Source: Incurvaria masculella (taxonomy: Eukaryota > Arthropoda > Insecta > Lepidoptera > Incurvariidae). Taken from it: a stretch of 64,000 bases of DNA. The position numbers and the translations under genes were made by a program. Under the pieces are notes generated by a model, which was not told the origin of the DNA, did no database searches, and saw nothing but the letters and a program-made list of their open reading frames with translations. Positions 1-12,000 of the stretch are shown here, piece by piece. The DNA is taken from positions 24,905,595 to 24,969,594 of the forward strand of contig OX335644.1 in NCBI GenBank assembly GCA_946894095.1. Direction: 5' to 3'. The stretch's first letter is position 1. Each line of letters starts with the position of its first letter.

Positions 1-352
1 ATACGATAACTTTGGAGGTGGATTACGCTATGACAAAGCAAGAACATCTTAAAAAGATTAGTCATCAGACATAGCTTATTTAATCAAGATTTATAATCTA
101 TTTGGTTTCTGTTAGATTTTGGACTACAGCGATCGTGGTTTACTTTTAGCTATAAGTCGTTTTGTAAATACCAGTTTCGTAAATCTTAACAAATCATACA
201 CTATGCACATTGTCTTTTTTGTGGACAATTTGCATCTTCCTCATTACGGAGCCTGTCTTTTTCTTTGAAACATAGAAGGTCCCACAGCGCGACAGCACGG
301 TTTTGTACCGTGCCCGCGAATGAGTTAGTCCCGCCGGGTTGGGCCACCTTAA
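1..352 (-). mobile_element. TTAA-flanked MITE family A, copy 1 (cut by window start)
   Basis: Ends in GGGTTGGGCCACCTTAA, the inverse of the family start. The inner sequence matches copies at 22048, 34049 and 36770. No coding capacity. Confidence 0.85.
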
Positions 353-1158
353 GTTGGGTTGGTGGTTTTTGAAAATTGGAGAAAACAATAGTAAACGCGC
401 TAGATGGCATATCTCCCTCCTATTTATCTGTGGTTGTCCCATAAGTTCCTCTCAAGGTCCATTGATCTGAATGTCAAGGGAGCACGGGACTGTGTGGCTG
501 CGAAGTCTTATGTATCCCTTACTGAGGGCTCAGCGATGCAGGGACACGTGGGAACTTTGGGTTCTTTCAGATGCCTAAATGACTGAGGAAAAAAATACCT
601 TTTGGTGTGTTGGTTCTTATAATTCTTATGGTTCCCTAGATGTTTCCTCATGGGTACATTATGATTTAGGAACCCTGGATTTCATTGAATTACTATTAAA
701 ATATGGGCCCATTGGATAACTATACAAATGTACAATGTAGTACAATATATCCGCACTGGACCTCGGGCTCTACTGGCAAGTTACTAAGCCACTGTAATCT
801 TTCAATCTGGCGATATAAACAGTCCGCTCTCACACTTATTACTAATCAATTCTCAGGCTCCAAAACTACTAGACACTTATGGAGGTTCCTTGGCCAGTGT
901 CTAACTGTGAAATATTGTTACTCATAATTTCTGACAGTCGCTTAACTGGTGGAGGTTGTATTATGTCATCTCTGTATCTGATGACATTAATTTTGACTGT
1001 GGACTTATATTCCTTCCCATATGATAGTTGTTCGAGTGACCTCTGTAACAATAACTTGCGACTCTTTGAATATGATCGGGTAGTGATTTATGTATCCGTT
1101 TACCTACCGGCAACACTTACTCCTCAAGCGATAGGTTAACTAAATGTTTTTAAGCACC

Positions 1159-1533
1159 TTTAGGTCGGCCCGTAAGCACCTGAAAATTTCGCCTCCCATG
1201 CAAACGTAGTTTACTAATAATTTGAAAACCACTGTTCCAACTTACTTGACATTTGGTATCTAATATTAGGCTACAAATATCTGTGTCTGCATGTCTTTGT
1301 TTTTTCGGTAAATGTATTCTGGGTCAAACCACAGAGAAACATAATTCGTATGAAGATTTTCTTTTTGCTTTCATTTTATTAGGTTTGGATTTTTCAAAAA
1401 AACAAAAGCGTGCAGACACAGATATTTGTTACTTGATCTTAGATATTAAATATCAATTTAATTGGAATGGTGGTTTCCAAATGATTAGTAAACTACGCTT
1501 GTATGGGGAGCATAGCTTACGGGCCGTTCTTGA
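1159..1533 (+). mobile_element. MITE family B, copy 1
   Basis: 375 bp from GGTCGGCCCGTAAGC to GCTTACGGGCCGTTCTT. Same family as 12482 and 23958; the TTAA ends are mutated here. The middle contains an inverted segment around CAGACACAGATATTTGT. Confidence 0.8.
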
Positions 1534-1866
1534 CCCGATATAACGGGTGTTCTGCTATAACTCCTTAAAAAGTTACTGCATTCGCGAGCACATTAGCAGC
1601 ATTATACTGGGTGTTACCTAACAATAAAAAAAATCGGACAAAGAGTTAATTTTCGGATTCTAAAAATAAATACATCATAAAAATACAAAAATCAAAAGAG
1701 GTAAAAATTAACAGCTGTGCACCTCTCCTCCTTTGCGCCGACTTAAGCCTACTGTTATTTTGAACAATCAATGAAATTTCAATGCGAATATCTTGTAACT
1801 AGCAAAGATGAAGACATGGGGTTTTTCACTGTTCGCCCTTACTCTCAGAGCCCGTAGTCCCAGTCG

Positions 1867-2158
1867 TCACCTAAATTGGCGTTTACGCCAAACCGATCGT
1901 CTGCAGTTTTCAAATGAACGGAGAAATTTAGGAGCGCGCGCAGTGGGCCTTAAACGAAAAACATTTGCGAGTCCGAGTTTGATTTGACAGCTCACTCACT
2001 GTCGACGTTGCCGTTCACGCCGTTTTCATACAAATCGGAAGTCCGAGTTTGACTTTGACAGCTTGAAAAAGTAAAATCACAGAATAAGTAGTAATCATTT
2101 GTACGGGGTTTGACGTTTTTACGTAACTTCGAAGTTCCGTAAACGCTAATTTAGGTGA
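1867..2158. mobile_element. MITE family D, copy 1
   Basis: TIRs TCACCTAAATTGGCGTTTACG and CGTAAACGCTAATTTAGGTGA. The inner sequence with TGACAGCTTGAAAAAGTAAA is shared with the copies at 39111 and 46907. Confidence 0.8.
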
Positions 2159-2284
2159 GAACTCAGACTGACCACTCAGAGCTCAACATCCGTTTAAAAT
2201 AAATTGTTTTATCATAAAAGTTGCCATTTACCACTATTTATTTATTTTATATTAGACAGGCAGCCTTGGCTGATGTGTCTAAAT

Positions 2285-2500
2285 TAGCAACTTTTTGTGG
2301 CTATGCCTCATAATTATCTCACAAATGCTAGCCGTTTTGATAAGTTGTTTTATGGCACACCTTTGCGTGCTCGCCAATATACTCGTAGTTTGCACCTTCC
2401 TTTTATCGAGAAGTTATAGCTCGAATAGCGCCGGACGACTGCGGCGCCATCTACATGGGCGCACATGCCCCTCAATACCATCCCGTAGATGCCCCATGGG
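2285..2500. repeat. Dispersed repeat with GGCGCCATCTA motif (partial)
   Basis: Shares GTTATAGC, GACTGCGGCGCCATCTAC and GCGCACATGCCC with the arms of the foldback at 7083-7515. Non-coding. Confidence 0.5.
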
Positions 2501-3105
2501 CCAAAACGGGAACGAATCACGTACCATACTATATATCTAACTGTCGATGTATAATTCGACCTATCTCTACTCGAACCCTTATGCCCGCAATGTGTTCAAC
2601 TCGCAATATTTACATTTGTTTACATTCTGTACATACATACTTACTGTTAATGTTTGCCGTTTATTAAGTAACGAGTTTTATAGGGAGCTTACTAGCGATG
2701 GGGTCAATCGAAAGGCATACTTCCGAATGCCTTAATCCACTGTCGAAAGTATGGCTTTTGTTTTAAGTGTAACTGTTCCTGTGCTTACGTCAAATTGTAA
2801 TATTGTATATACATTAGGTAGGTAGCTCCGTACGTTTGTGGCGTGAACGCTGTTGAATGAATAATTTTGAGGTTATGCTTTCTGACAGCAACGACACGCT
2901 TACCCCTTGCGCGATTCTCGTTATAGGTCACAAATTATATTCAACACAGTTTAATTACTTCGTTTTTTCGATGTAGAAAATCTAAAATAGATTTTTGTCG
3001 TTACCGTTGCCTTTTAACATTCACCGTGACCAAATTAACCTGAAAACAATAAAAAAATATCGGAAGGAACTCCGTTACCTTAACCTGATTCTTAGCGGCG
3101 GACTC

Positions 3106-3453
3106 GCGGTCACACCAATTTGTCACACTAGTGTGACCGCGAGGTATCTATTGTATAAAGTAGTCACACGATTGGTGTCCCTAAAATTAAATTAACTCAA
3201 CCTAGGACTCGTGGTCACACTGACGCGCGAAACCAGACTTAAACTAAAATTGTATGTTTTAGGTTAGGTCGCTACCACTCCGTGTCTTCTATAAATTAAC
3301 GTTTAATTATTTTTTTAGAAACAATACAAAATTACTTTATCTTTGGTGTGCCCACGGAGTCTTATCTGTAGGTAATTTACATCTTAAGGTAATGTAATGT
3401 AAAAAAAAACCTCTTGGTCACACTAGTATGATAAATTGGTGTGACCACGAGGG
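3106..3453. mobile_element. Foldback MITE with GGTCACAC termini
   Basis: The left end has CTCGCGGTCACACCAATTTG then CACACTAGTGTGACC. The right end is its inverse (CACTAGTATGATAAATTGG then TGTGACCACGAGG). TIRs of about 40 bp, each with its own small hairpin. Confidence 0.7.
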
Positions 3454-4032
3454 TTCGGCATGTATATGTCGAAAAGCATAACCTTAATACGACGATATCA
3501 TAACCATTCAACTCGTCACCCCAATTTATTTCTCGTTCCCATTCGATGTCTCTGATCTTCTTTCTCTCCGATTATGCAATTCCTGACCGTTCTCGACAAA
3601 TGCAATAATTAAGTATCCGATTTTTTCGATTTAACGTACCCTCCGTTAGTTTAACCGACAATCGACATAACCTAAAAATGTTTTAGAATGAAGTGCCGCT
3701 TAGGCCTGTCTCGTGACATGTAAAGCGGCAGGGAAAGTCTTTGGGTTAGACAAATATACATACTATATTAGGAGTTTTAGGATAACTGAGTTTCGGATTA
3801 GTCAAGACAGGCTAAACTTCAATTTACGACGAGTGATAAAGTAATGTCCTAGCATAATATTCCTTTTTTTATTAAATGAATTTGTATTATTTTGTGGATC
3901 GCAAGAAATATTTTGTAAATTATTATGAATAATGTTATACGCTTTTAGCCGAACTGCATTGAATAAATTTATTTGATATATAACTTTGACATTTTTTTGA
4001 ATAGCTGTTTTTCTGCATCTCAATGTAAGGAC

Positions 4033-4561
4033 TTAGGGCCCCTTAAGTTTGCATGTTCCCCATACAAAGATAGTTTTTAAATCATTTGAAAATCACTAAC
4101 ATCATTCAACCTATATCTGAGTCTGCACATTTTCGTTACTGAAAAATCAAAACCTGTTCAAATGACAGCAAAAGAAAATCTTCGTACACTTATGCTTTCC
4201 TCTGTACTTCTCTTCTCGGATTCTAATCTCTCTCTATCCAATTCTGATTCTACTCGGAATGAATCATTTTTAAGTGTGCCCTTTGTACACCCAATTTTAC
4301 CGCACACACACACCTTACTTACACTTGCACCATCAGTACCCATATATAACACCTTTTTTATAGATTTATATACTTAGCAAAGCTGAGGTCGCAATGATTC
4401 GAGCCAGAAATATCAATAGATTGGCCATAATCTTTAGAAGAGATATTTTCAAACTATAATACTAAAAAAGTAAAAAAAAGTTTATTGGAACAGTGGTTTG
4501 CAAGTTATTTCTAAACTAGCTTTGTATAGGGATCTTCCTGTGCTTCCGGGCCCAACTTTAA
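4033..4561 (-). mobile_element. MITE family B, degraded copy with insertion
   Basis: The ends resemble family B (GCCCCTTAAGTTTGC and CTTCCGGGCCCAACTTTAA), but the centre (about 4200-4440) is unrelated pyrimidine-rich sequence. Old, diverged copy. Confidence 0.5.
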
Positions 4562-5245
4562 GAAGTACACCGTGAATTTGTTGCAACATTTTTATCGAGC
4601 ATGTTAATCATATAGCCAGTCTTTTATTTATTTGTTCCGTATTCCATAAGCTTGCGGAAACCTGAAAGTGAAATAAAATTGTTGTGCACTGAAATAGGTA
4701 TTTAATTCCTTGATAAGTGGCTTAAATGTAACAAGACAATATATTATGTGTGACGGTAGCGAAAAGTGCTTTAAAAGTAGGCATTATACAAAGCTTAATT
4801 TCTTTTTAATATTGGAACCTTGACCGAACATTTTAGACTGACTGGTGGAATGCGGTCTTTCTTCCCCCGGGTCTGAGCCAACTTCTAAGGGGCCCAGATA
4901 TAAAGACAGTGGCCAACTATTCACCTGACCACTTGGGGAGGATGTATGGTAGAAGACGTCACATTGCCAAGCGTCCAAATATTTTAGTCGGGTTGCACAG
5001 GAGACAAAACTGTGACAATTCAGAGAAAAACACATTGAAATAGCGAAATGCTTGAATACAAGAATGATTTAACTGAATTTGTAATCGTTAATGTTTTCTA
5101 AAATAACGAATTACATAAAATAACATAACTGTTTAATCGGCGGTTGTGTAACCTAGAAGGTTAACAAAATAATATAAGCACATAGATAACATACTTTCTT
5201 GGAGTTTTTTGAAACAAGAATGATGGCGATATATCGATTATTCCG

Positions 5246-5870
5246 GGAGGTCACGACATTTTTGGTCACGATAAGGTAAATGGCTGAATCTAGGTTCACG
5301 TGTAGACCAACCCTCTGATACTAAATATGTCGGTCTGCCTGCGCCAAGTGGTTGCGTTACCTAGACTGGCTACATAAAATAGATGTTGGTATGTACCTGC
5401 TGTTGAATATTCTGATTGTCTAGAAACAATGATAACTATTAATTATGCACTATGGGGCTGGCATGGTCGGTGATGGCTTAAGCCCCAAATAAACATCTAG
5501 ACAAAAAAATAATAATAATTATTATGCACCAAAAACCATTCCGTTTTTTAATTCAATACTTAATTGTACCTTAACTTATGTCTGTAACCTAAATCTCCTA
5601 TATCTACGAAATGCAACCAAAAATTTGTTCAGTTTTTGTATTGCTAACCAAGTATGTACTGATATTTTCATGCTTTGTCATTTGCATCCATTTACGTTGT
5701 CATATATATTTTTTGTCACCATAACGACTTTTTCAGGCGCTTTATCTACGTAACGCAACCACTAGGAACAGGCAGACCGACACATTTAGCTTCAGAGAGT
5801 TGGTATTTATCCCCTGAACCAAGTTTCAGCCATTTACGTTATCGTTACCACTTTTGTCGCGACCTCCTAG
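5246..5870. mobile_element. Foldback element with ~125-bp terminal inverted repeats
   Basis: 5247-5375 (GGAGGTCACGACATTTTTGG ... GGTTGCGTTACC) is inverted at about 5747-5869 (GTAACGCAACCACTAGG ... TTGTCGCGACCTCC). No ORF; the core is AT-rich. Confidence 0.78.
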
Positions 5871-5974
5871 TCTAGATACTCAAAAGTGTCATACATCGCT
5901 GAATAGCAAATTCGGATAATCCACTATGGGTCAGTCATTGGCCCAAGCAAATTAAATGTATGACTCTTAGAGCA

Positions 5975-6000
5975 GGTGGCGAAATTAGTAGATGCATGCG
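5975..6000 (+). repeat. Half tRNA-Leu-like sequence abutting the 44-bp array
   Basis: GGTGGCGAAATTAGTAGATG matches the 5' half (A box) of the tRNA-Leu-like elements at 6814 and 55555. The array begins at the next base. Confidence 0.6.
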
Positions 6001-6660
6001 ATTTTCATTTGCTTGTTTGTTTCCACATTATGTGTAACCAGGGTATTTTCATTTGCTTGTTTGTTTCCACATTATGTGTAACCAGGGTATTTTCATTTGC
6101 TTGTTTGTTTCCACATTATGTGTAACCAGGGTATTTTCATTTGCTTGTTTTTTTCCACATTATGTGTAACCAGGGTATTTTCATTTGCTTGTTTGTTTCC
6201 ACATTATGTGTAACCAGGGTATTTTCATTTGCTTGTTTGTTTCCACATTATGTGTAACCAGGGTATTTTCATTTGCTTGTTTGTTTCCACATTATGTGTA
6301 ACCAGGGTATTTTCATTTGCTTGTTTGTTTCCACATTATGTGTAACCAGGGTATTTTCATTTGCTTGGTGGTTTCCACATTATGTGTAACCAGGGTATTT
6401 TCATTTGCTTGTTTGTTTCCACATTATGTGTAACCAGGGTATTTTCATTTGCTTGTTTGTTTCCACATTATGTGTAACCAGGGTATTTTCATTTGCTTGT
6501 TTGTTTCCACATTATGTGTAACCAGGGTATTTTCATTTGCTTGTTTGTTTCCACATTATGTGTAACCAGGGTATTTTCATTTGCTTGTTTGTTTCCATAT
6601 TATGTGTAACCAGGGTATTTTCATTTGCTTGTTTGTTTCCAAATTATGTGTAACCAGGGT
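6001..6660. repeat. 44-bp minisatellite, 15 units
   Basis: Exactly 15 head-to-tail 44-bp units beginning ATTTTCATTTGCTTGTTTG, with few differences (GTTTTTT, TTGGTGGTT, CATATT variants). No spacers, so not CRISPR. The unit at 6661 is broken. Confidence 0.95.
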
Positions 6661-6717
6661 ATTTTTATTAGGTTTCCCAGTTGGTCCGGTTGAAAGTGGC
6701 AAACATCCATTCATTTT

Positions 6718-6981
6718 AAGGAATGTGACATGTATGTATGAATAATCGACCGTGAAGCGAGGACACATCAATTGAAGAAAGAGCCCAGTAAAAAGAACTA
6801 CTCTACGAATATACTGCAAGGCTGGACCCGAACCAGCAAACCATACCATTCGCGGGTATTGCGTCTACCAATTTCGCCACCGGCTGTATACCCATAATTT
6901 GGAATTCTCCTGCAGTCCCTCCTCCTATTAATGTGTCCTTGCTTCACGGTCGATTATACATACATACATGTCACATTCCTT
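6718..6981 (-). mobile_element. MITE/SINE-like element with 40-bp TIRs and tRNA-Leu-like core
   Basis: AAGGAATGTGACATGTATG ... CGACCGTGAAGC at the left, inverted at the right (GCTTCACGGTCG ... ATGTCACATTCCTT). The core at 6814-6886 folds like a tRNA. Confidence 0.85.
6814..6886 (-). ncRNA. tRNA-Leu-like pseudo-tRNA, bacterial-type D arm
   Basis: Reading the minus strand: TGGCGAAATTGGTAGACGC (D arm as in bacterial tRNA-Leu), anticodon stem ATACC/GGTAT with 7-nt loop CGCGAAT, T arm GCTGG-TTCGGGT-CCAGC, and a weak acceptor. U33 is G and the long variable arm is missing, so it is not a working tRNA. It may still hold Pol III boxes. Confidence 0.65.
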
Positions 6982-7082
6982 GGAATAAGCGACGTACCTG
7001 CTTAGTACGAAAAAGTATGTTTACCCATCCATATTGTTCATATTTGGACTTCCAGTGATAATTAAACGACTGGCAACCCAGT

Positions 7083-7515
7083 TCTGTGCGAGTGTCTGGA
7101 GTGTTAAGGGGGTATATGCCTCCATATAGATAGCGCCACAGTAGTTCGCCGCTATTTCTGCTATAGCTCCCCAAAAAAGGAAGTTTCCAGCCATAACTGC
7201 AGTGGCGAGCACACTACACAGTTATGTATTCATTGTCATACAACACTTTGTAAAAAAAGGCTTGTGAGATTATTATGAGTTAAAGTGCAAAAAGTTGCTA
7301 ATTGTAAGTGGCAACTTTTTTCACACATCTACAGAATAATCTATGCGATTCCAGCTTATTTTTGTAATTTTTTAATGAGATTAAATACATAACCGAATAA
7401 TGTGATCGCCAATACAGTTATAGTTTGTAACTTTTTATGTTTAAGGAGTTATAGCAGAAATAACTACGCACGACTGTGGCGCCATCTACTTTGACGCACA
7501 CAAGCCCTTTAAGTC
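7083..7515. mobile_element. Foldback repeat with GGCGCCATCTA arms
   Basis: The left arm (GATAGCGCCACAGTAG ... CTATTTCTGCTATAGCTCC) is inverted at 7442-7500 (GGAGTTATAGCAGAAATA ... GACTGTGGCGCCATCTA). An internal AAGTTGCTAATTG palindromic patch sits near 7290. Confidence 0.6.
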
Positions 7516-8167
7516 TTGCCCACCAAACTAGATGATACATTTAAACAAACTGTTATGTATTAGTGCATTATATCACACATACAGTAATGCAGTTTTTATA
7601 GTGATTCCTGTTAGGCTGCTCGGGACGGGCGTTGTCCTACCCCCCTCCAAGCGCTAGCGGCTGTGCAGAAACAAATTCCGTAGTCGTTTTAGTTCTGTGC
7701 AGCCATTTGCGAGTGGAGAGGGGACCGGCCAACATCCATCTCGACAAATGTACCAGAGGACTCAGTATTTTTTCTGCATTGGAGTTTCTTTGTGCTGGCC
7801 AGAAATGTCAACAACAAAGAAAAGATAGTTTCAAGCTTCTGACAACGGTGAAGTTTTTTGTCTCGTCTTATCGCCATAAGTCACCGAACTACCTAAAACA
7901 CTAAAGAAAGGGCGCTCGATATTATCGATTGAAGCACCTTGGATGCGGTCGTGTTTTGGATGGGTGATGTGGTCGGATTTTGGATGGGTCACCGTCTTCC
8001 TATCCGTTGAGGTTGCCTTCCTTGCTTACTGGGTGGTAGGCTTAATCCTGCCTGGGTTGATACATCGTCTGCGTTTTCTATCCAGTTCAATGTAGTCATG
8101 CAATATATGAAAGATTGTGTCATAGCAGTTAGTTCCCACGTGGTGTGTTAGGCTATATGACAGTAAG

Positions 8168-8430
8168 GTGTGGTGTGGCATAGACTATAAAAAACATCAG
8201 TTAAAATTAATACAAATTCCGACCATCTCGCATGGCACTATGCAGACTATAAAAAAACCTTGCTTAATATTACGATACATTTTCCCCATCTCTTGCATGG
8301 CACTATGCAGACTATAAAATAACTTTAGTTAAATAAAAATACATTTTCCCCATCTCTTGCATGGCACTACGCAGATTATAAAATAACCTTAGTTAAATAA
8401 AAATACATTTCCCCCTTCTCTCGCATGGCG
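8168..8430. repeat. Tandem repeat, ~63-bp unit, 4 units
   Basis: Units start ATGGCACTATGCAGACTATA and end CCCATCTCTTGC. The first is more diverged. Downstream of MED28. Confidence 0.85.
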
Positions 8431-8973
8431 CCATGTGGACGGTCGATTTAGTGTATCCTTCAAATGCCTGCTCTATTCAAGTATGTAAAACTGCGGCATT
8501 GGTGATCTTAGCGATTTGAACCTCCTAATAGAGGCTCAAGTCGCAGTTCAGAATCAGTGTCGTGTGTCGTTTGAAATAATAATAATATTTTGTGGCTGCC
8601 GCAGAAATGGTAATAAATACGATAGATTACGCCTATTATTTTGCTTCACTACTGCACGCGTGTTGTCATCTTGTATTATTACGGGGCCTGGGCCATGTTT
8701 ATCCTTTGTCTTTAAGTAACAAGTTAAGCACTTCTATTTTCGCAAAAATAACCATTACTGCTAGGTACAAGAATCTGGGAATAATCTATTTTGTAGTTGT
8801 TATCTTAAAAAGTGCGCGCGACATGTCGAATCGCGTCTCAGTGTGATCGTCCCATTCGCCACTTCTCGAGTGTTTTAGATGGTTCGAGGGTTTCAGTTTA
8901 GTGGAGGGCGAGCGAGGAGCCAGGTGATGTCCGCGGGGTCCGACGGCGTCGCCGCCGGCGGGAGGGGTGTCTG

Positions 8974-9011
8974 CTACATGCTGCCGCCGTACTCGGGAGA
9001 CGCGCCGCGAC
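8974..9011 (-). CDS. MED28: MED28 exon 8 (terminal, after the TGA)
   Basis: 38 bp after acceptor GCGTCAG. Joined to exon 7 it continues the repeat as [12 protein letters not shown] and ends at TAG (8974-8976). It is translated only if the TGA in exon 7 is read through or absent; otherwise it is 3'UTR. A repeat tail (9020-9085) lies just upstream of the acceptor. Confidence 0.55.
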
Positions 9012-12000
9012 CTGACGCAACCAATTGTTCATTCATCATCTATAGACAGTACACTGTATTCATACATTATAACTGTAAAAAAAAAACGGCCGAGGCAGAC
9101 ACACGGACCTACATATGACGGAACTGTCATTCTGTTAGCCGAAACGATTTCTTGCACCTTGCACCGAATGGCATGGATTACTTTGCTCCAACACAGCCGA
9201 CGTGTTATTACGGTATAGTACGAAAAGCAACTAAACGTCAGATTTGATAACTTACTTGCCTGTTTAACATGGAAACCCCCAGTTCGGCTAAGCAAATACG
9301 AACAGGAGTCTCCTGCTTGGAGTATGTGAAGTAGAAAGGGTGTGCGCGTTACCTCGGCCCCTGCCGCGACCGCGTCCCCTGCCCCTCCCGCGGCCGCGTC
9401 ACCTTCGCCCATCTCCCATTCCCACCATGTCTGCAATGTACAGAAACACATCGTCATAAGGACTTGAACATAATTTATTGATTACTCAGGTATGTTTGCT
9501 TCCGGATAGGTAGGAGAAACTGCGGGGATCTAAAGTACTCAATATAAAGAAAACAAATCCTTATACCATCCCCAAATGCTTCCCATACCATCAGTCACGT
9601 GACTTCAACAAAATGCATTATTCTCAATGCCTTAGCATAGGATCAATATGCGAAACCAGAGCCATCTAGTAGCGGATAGGAAAAATCGTCTCCATTCCAT
9701 AGAACCGAGAAATTTGTTGGCCGACGTAATTGTCGGGATAGCTCAGCAGTAGAGCAGTGGACATGTAATCCAAAGGTCGCAGGTTTGAATCCTGCTTCCG
9801 ACGTATGTCCGGACCAAAATCTTCTTCTGATTATGTTCTTAAGTTTACACCGCTGCTGTGCATAATATTTGTTGAAAAACGGTTTTCCGGCCTCGCCTAC
9901 AACGCCGGACGCGAAACATGTCGGCCCAGTGCGGCATCGCGCTCCGGAAAACCGTAAGTTCCACGAATATTTTTCTGTTTCTTTGAAGATCGATAGTAAG
10001 ATGTAGATATCGTTGGATAACCTCAAAATAACGAGATAACGGAAATGTCTTATCATTAAATACATAAAATGATGAAATAACTACACCCCACGCATAATAA
10101 TAGTTACCTATATTGGCGGCGCTCTTCTCGAGGTAAGCGAGGGGTCCCTGCAGCGCGGCCGCCGGGAAGCCACCGCCGCGGCCGAGGTACATGCCGGGCG
10201 CCAGCGCGCCGCCGCCGAGCGCCGCCGCCGCCGCCGACGCGCCCAGCTACACCGGCCAGCGTCCAGTGACATCACGTCAACCAACAGATGGCTACGGCTC
10301 CACGATACAGTTGGGCCTACTGCATTTTTATCCGTGCATGTCGTAAGAGGCGACTACGGGATTTGTCGTTCGCGGTCGGTTTCTACGTACAACGGTTCAA
10401 CGGCAGGGAAGGTTCTTAGTGAATTTTTTGGATAAGAAAGAACTTTGGAGAAAAAATGTCTACAAGCTATTAAATAAATTGTATTGTAGTTTTAAATATT
10501 AAATTCTATCGCATAAACTATACATCTACTGAAATGTTACCAAGTATTCAAAATACATGATGGGAAATTTAATACTAAAATGCATAATGAGTTTTGGTTT
10601 CGAAATGAGGAAATTAATTATGAATTGGTCATCTCATTAATACGAGTATGGCAAATATTATACATAATAACTGTGTTGGTAATGATAACTTTTCTCTTTT
10701 TTGCTTGTTCCGTGTATGTTAACCGTGAGTAAATATAAGTATAATTCATCCATTCCAGTGTAAAATATTTCAAAAGTACCAACAATTCGGATACTTTTAG
10801 GAATAAGGATAGCGAATCAGAAGATAGATCACCAAAGAGTATGGGCATATTACTGATGATATAGCTGATCGCTGGAGGAATCAATTTGAAAAGAAAATTT
10901 AGTTCAATAATTAGTATGATAACAGACTAATAGCAATAGAAATTTGATAGATGGTACATACTTACATTCCCTGGTACTGTTTTCTCCTACCCAATGTAGG
11001 TAGATTCTTACTCTGACAGGTGAAGGATCGGTGTGGCTAGTATCTACTTTTTTTGAGAACCAATAAAGCAGAAATTAGTTAAGCCACTAAACTCATTTTA
11101 AAACAATTTGCATAGATATTTAAGAAATGTTTCTAAAATATAATTATATTAGACTTAGGGCTGATTTTTCAATAGTCAGATAAACAGCCAGATAACTATT
11201 CGACGGTTTTATTTACGCTTCTGCTTATCCATCCGATATAGTAAGTCCATATGTTTACTAGTAAAATTATAGTCATATAATTGTGATATAAGATATAATT
11301 CTCCGGAAATTACTATCCGTCTTTTGACAGATCGGCCCTTAATCAATTAAACTCAAAATGCAAAATCATGCAATATAGCCAAACATAATAAAATAAAAAA
11401 AGATAAAATTCTAGCGAATTTAACCAGAATATGACCATACCAGGTTTAGCTGCACATTCATTGATCAAATAATAATAATACACCTGCAAACATGGCTGCG
11501 CTTAATCCAACAACTAGGAAAATGTTAATATCTACGAATTCATGTATTTATTTGGAAATAGGTCAGGATAGACATTTCAGATTATACAGTAAGAGAATAC
11601 TACAAATTGGAGGAAAATCAGTCATAATTGGATGCAATCCTTTGTTTTACGCAACAGGAATATGTTGAAATCGACTCCCTGCCATAGTATAAACTAGGGT
11701 TCTTCAAACATGAAAAAGCACCTGGCCGGCCGGCATAGTTTTCGCTGCCACCGTGAAAGTTCGAAAGCCTATGGGCGTAGTCGACCTCTCATGTGAGGTC
11801 CTTGCGTACGCCACATGCCGCACTTAAGGATGTTCCGACCCATACAATGTTTTTTTTTACCCAGAACGCAAAAAGTATTGCACTTTAAGGCACGAATTCG
11901 TCAAAAATATTAATATAGCCATAGTAGTTGCAGCGAAAACATATTCACAATTTCAGGTTTAATGGTTTCGTTGTAATTGCCGATTAGAAGTTTTACACCG

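Noticed and set aside
6001..6660. Possible CRISPR array
   Set aside because: Units are contiguous 44-bp copies with no unique spacers, in a eukaryotic repeat-rich context.
9029..9457. 142-codon minus-strand frame through MED28 exon 7 (reading [17 protein letters not shown])
   Set aside because: It needs a different phase from exon 6 and runs through the intron; splice phase supports the RG frame instead.
9732..9802. Functional tRNA-Thr(TGT) gene
   Set aside because: Position 33 is A instead of U, the anticodon stem has a mismatch, and the sequence recurs with a common tail, so it is a SINE head.
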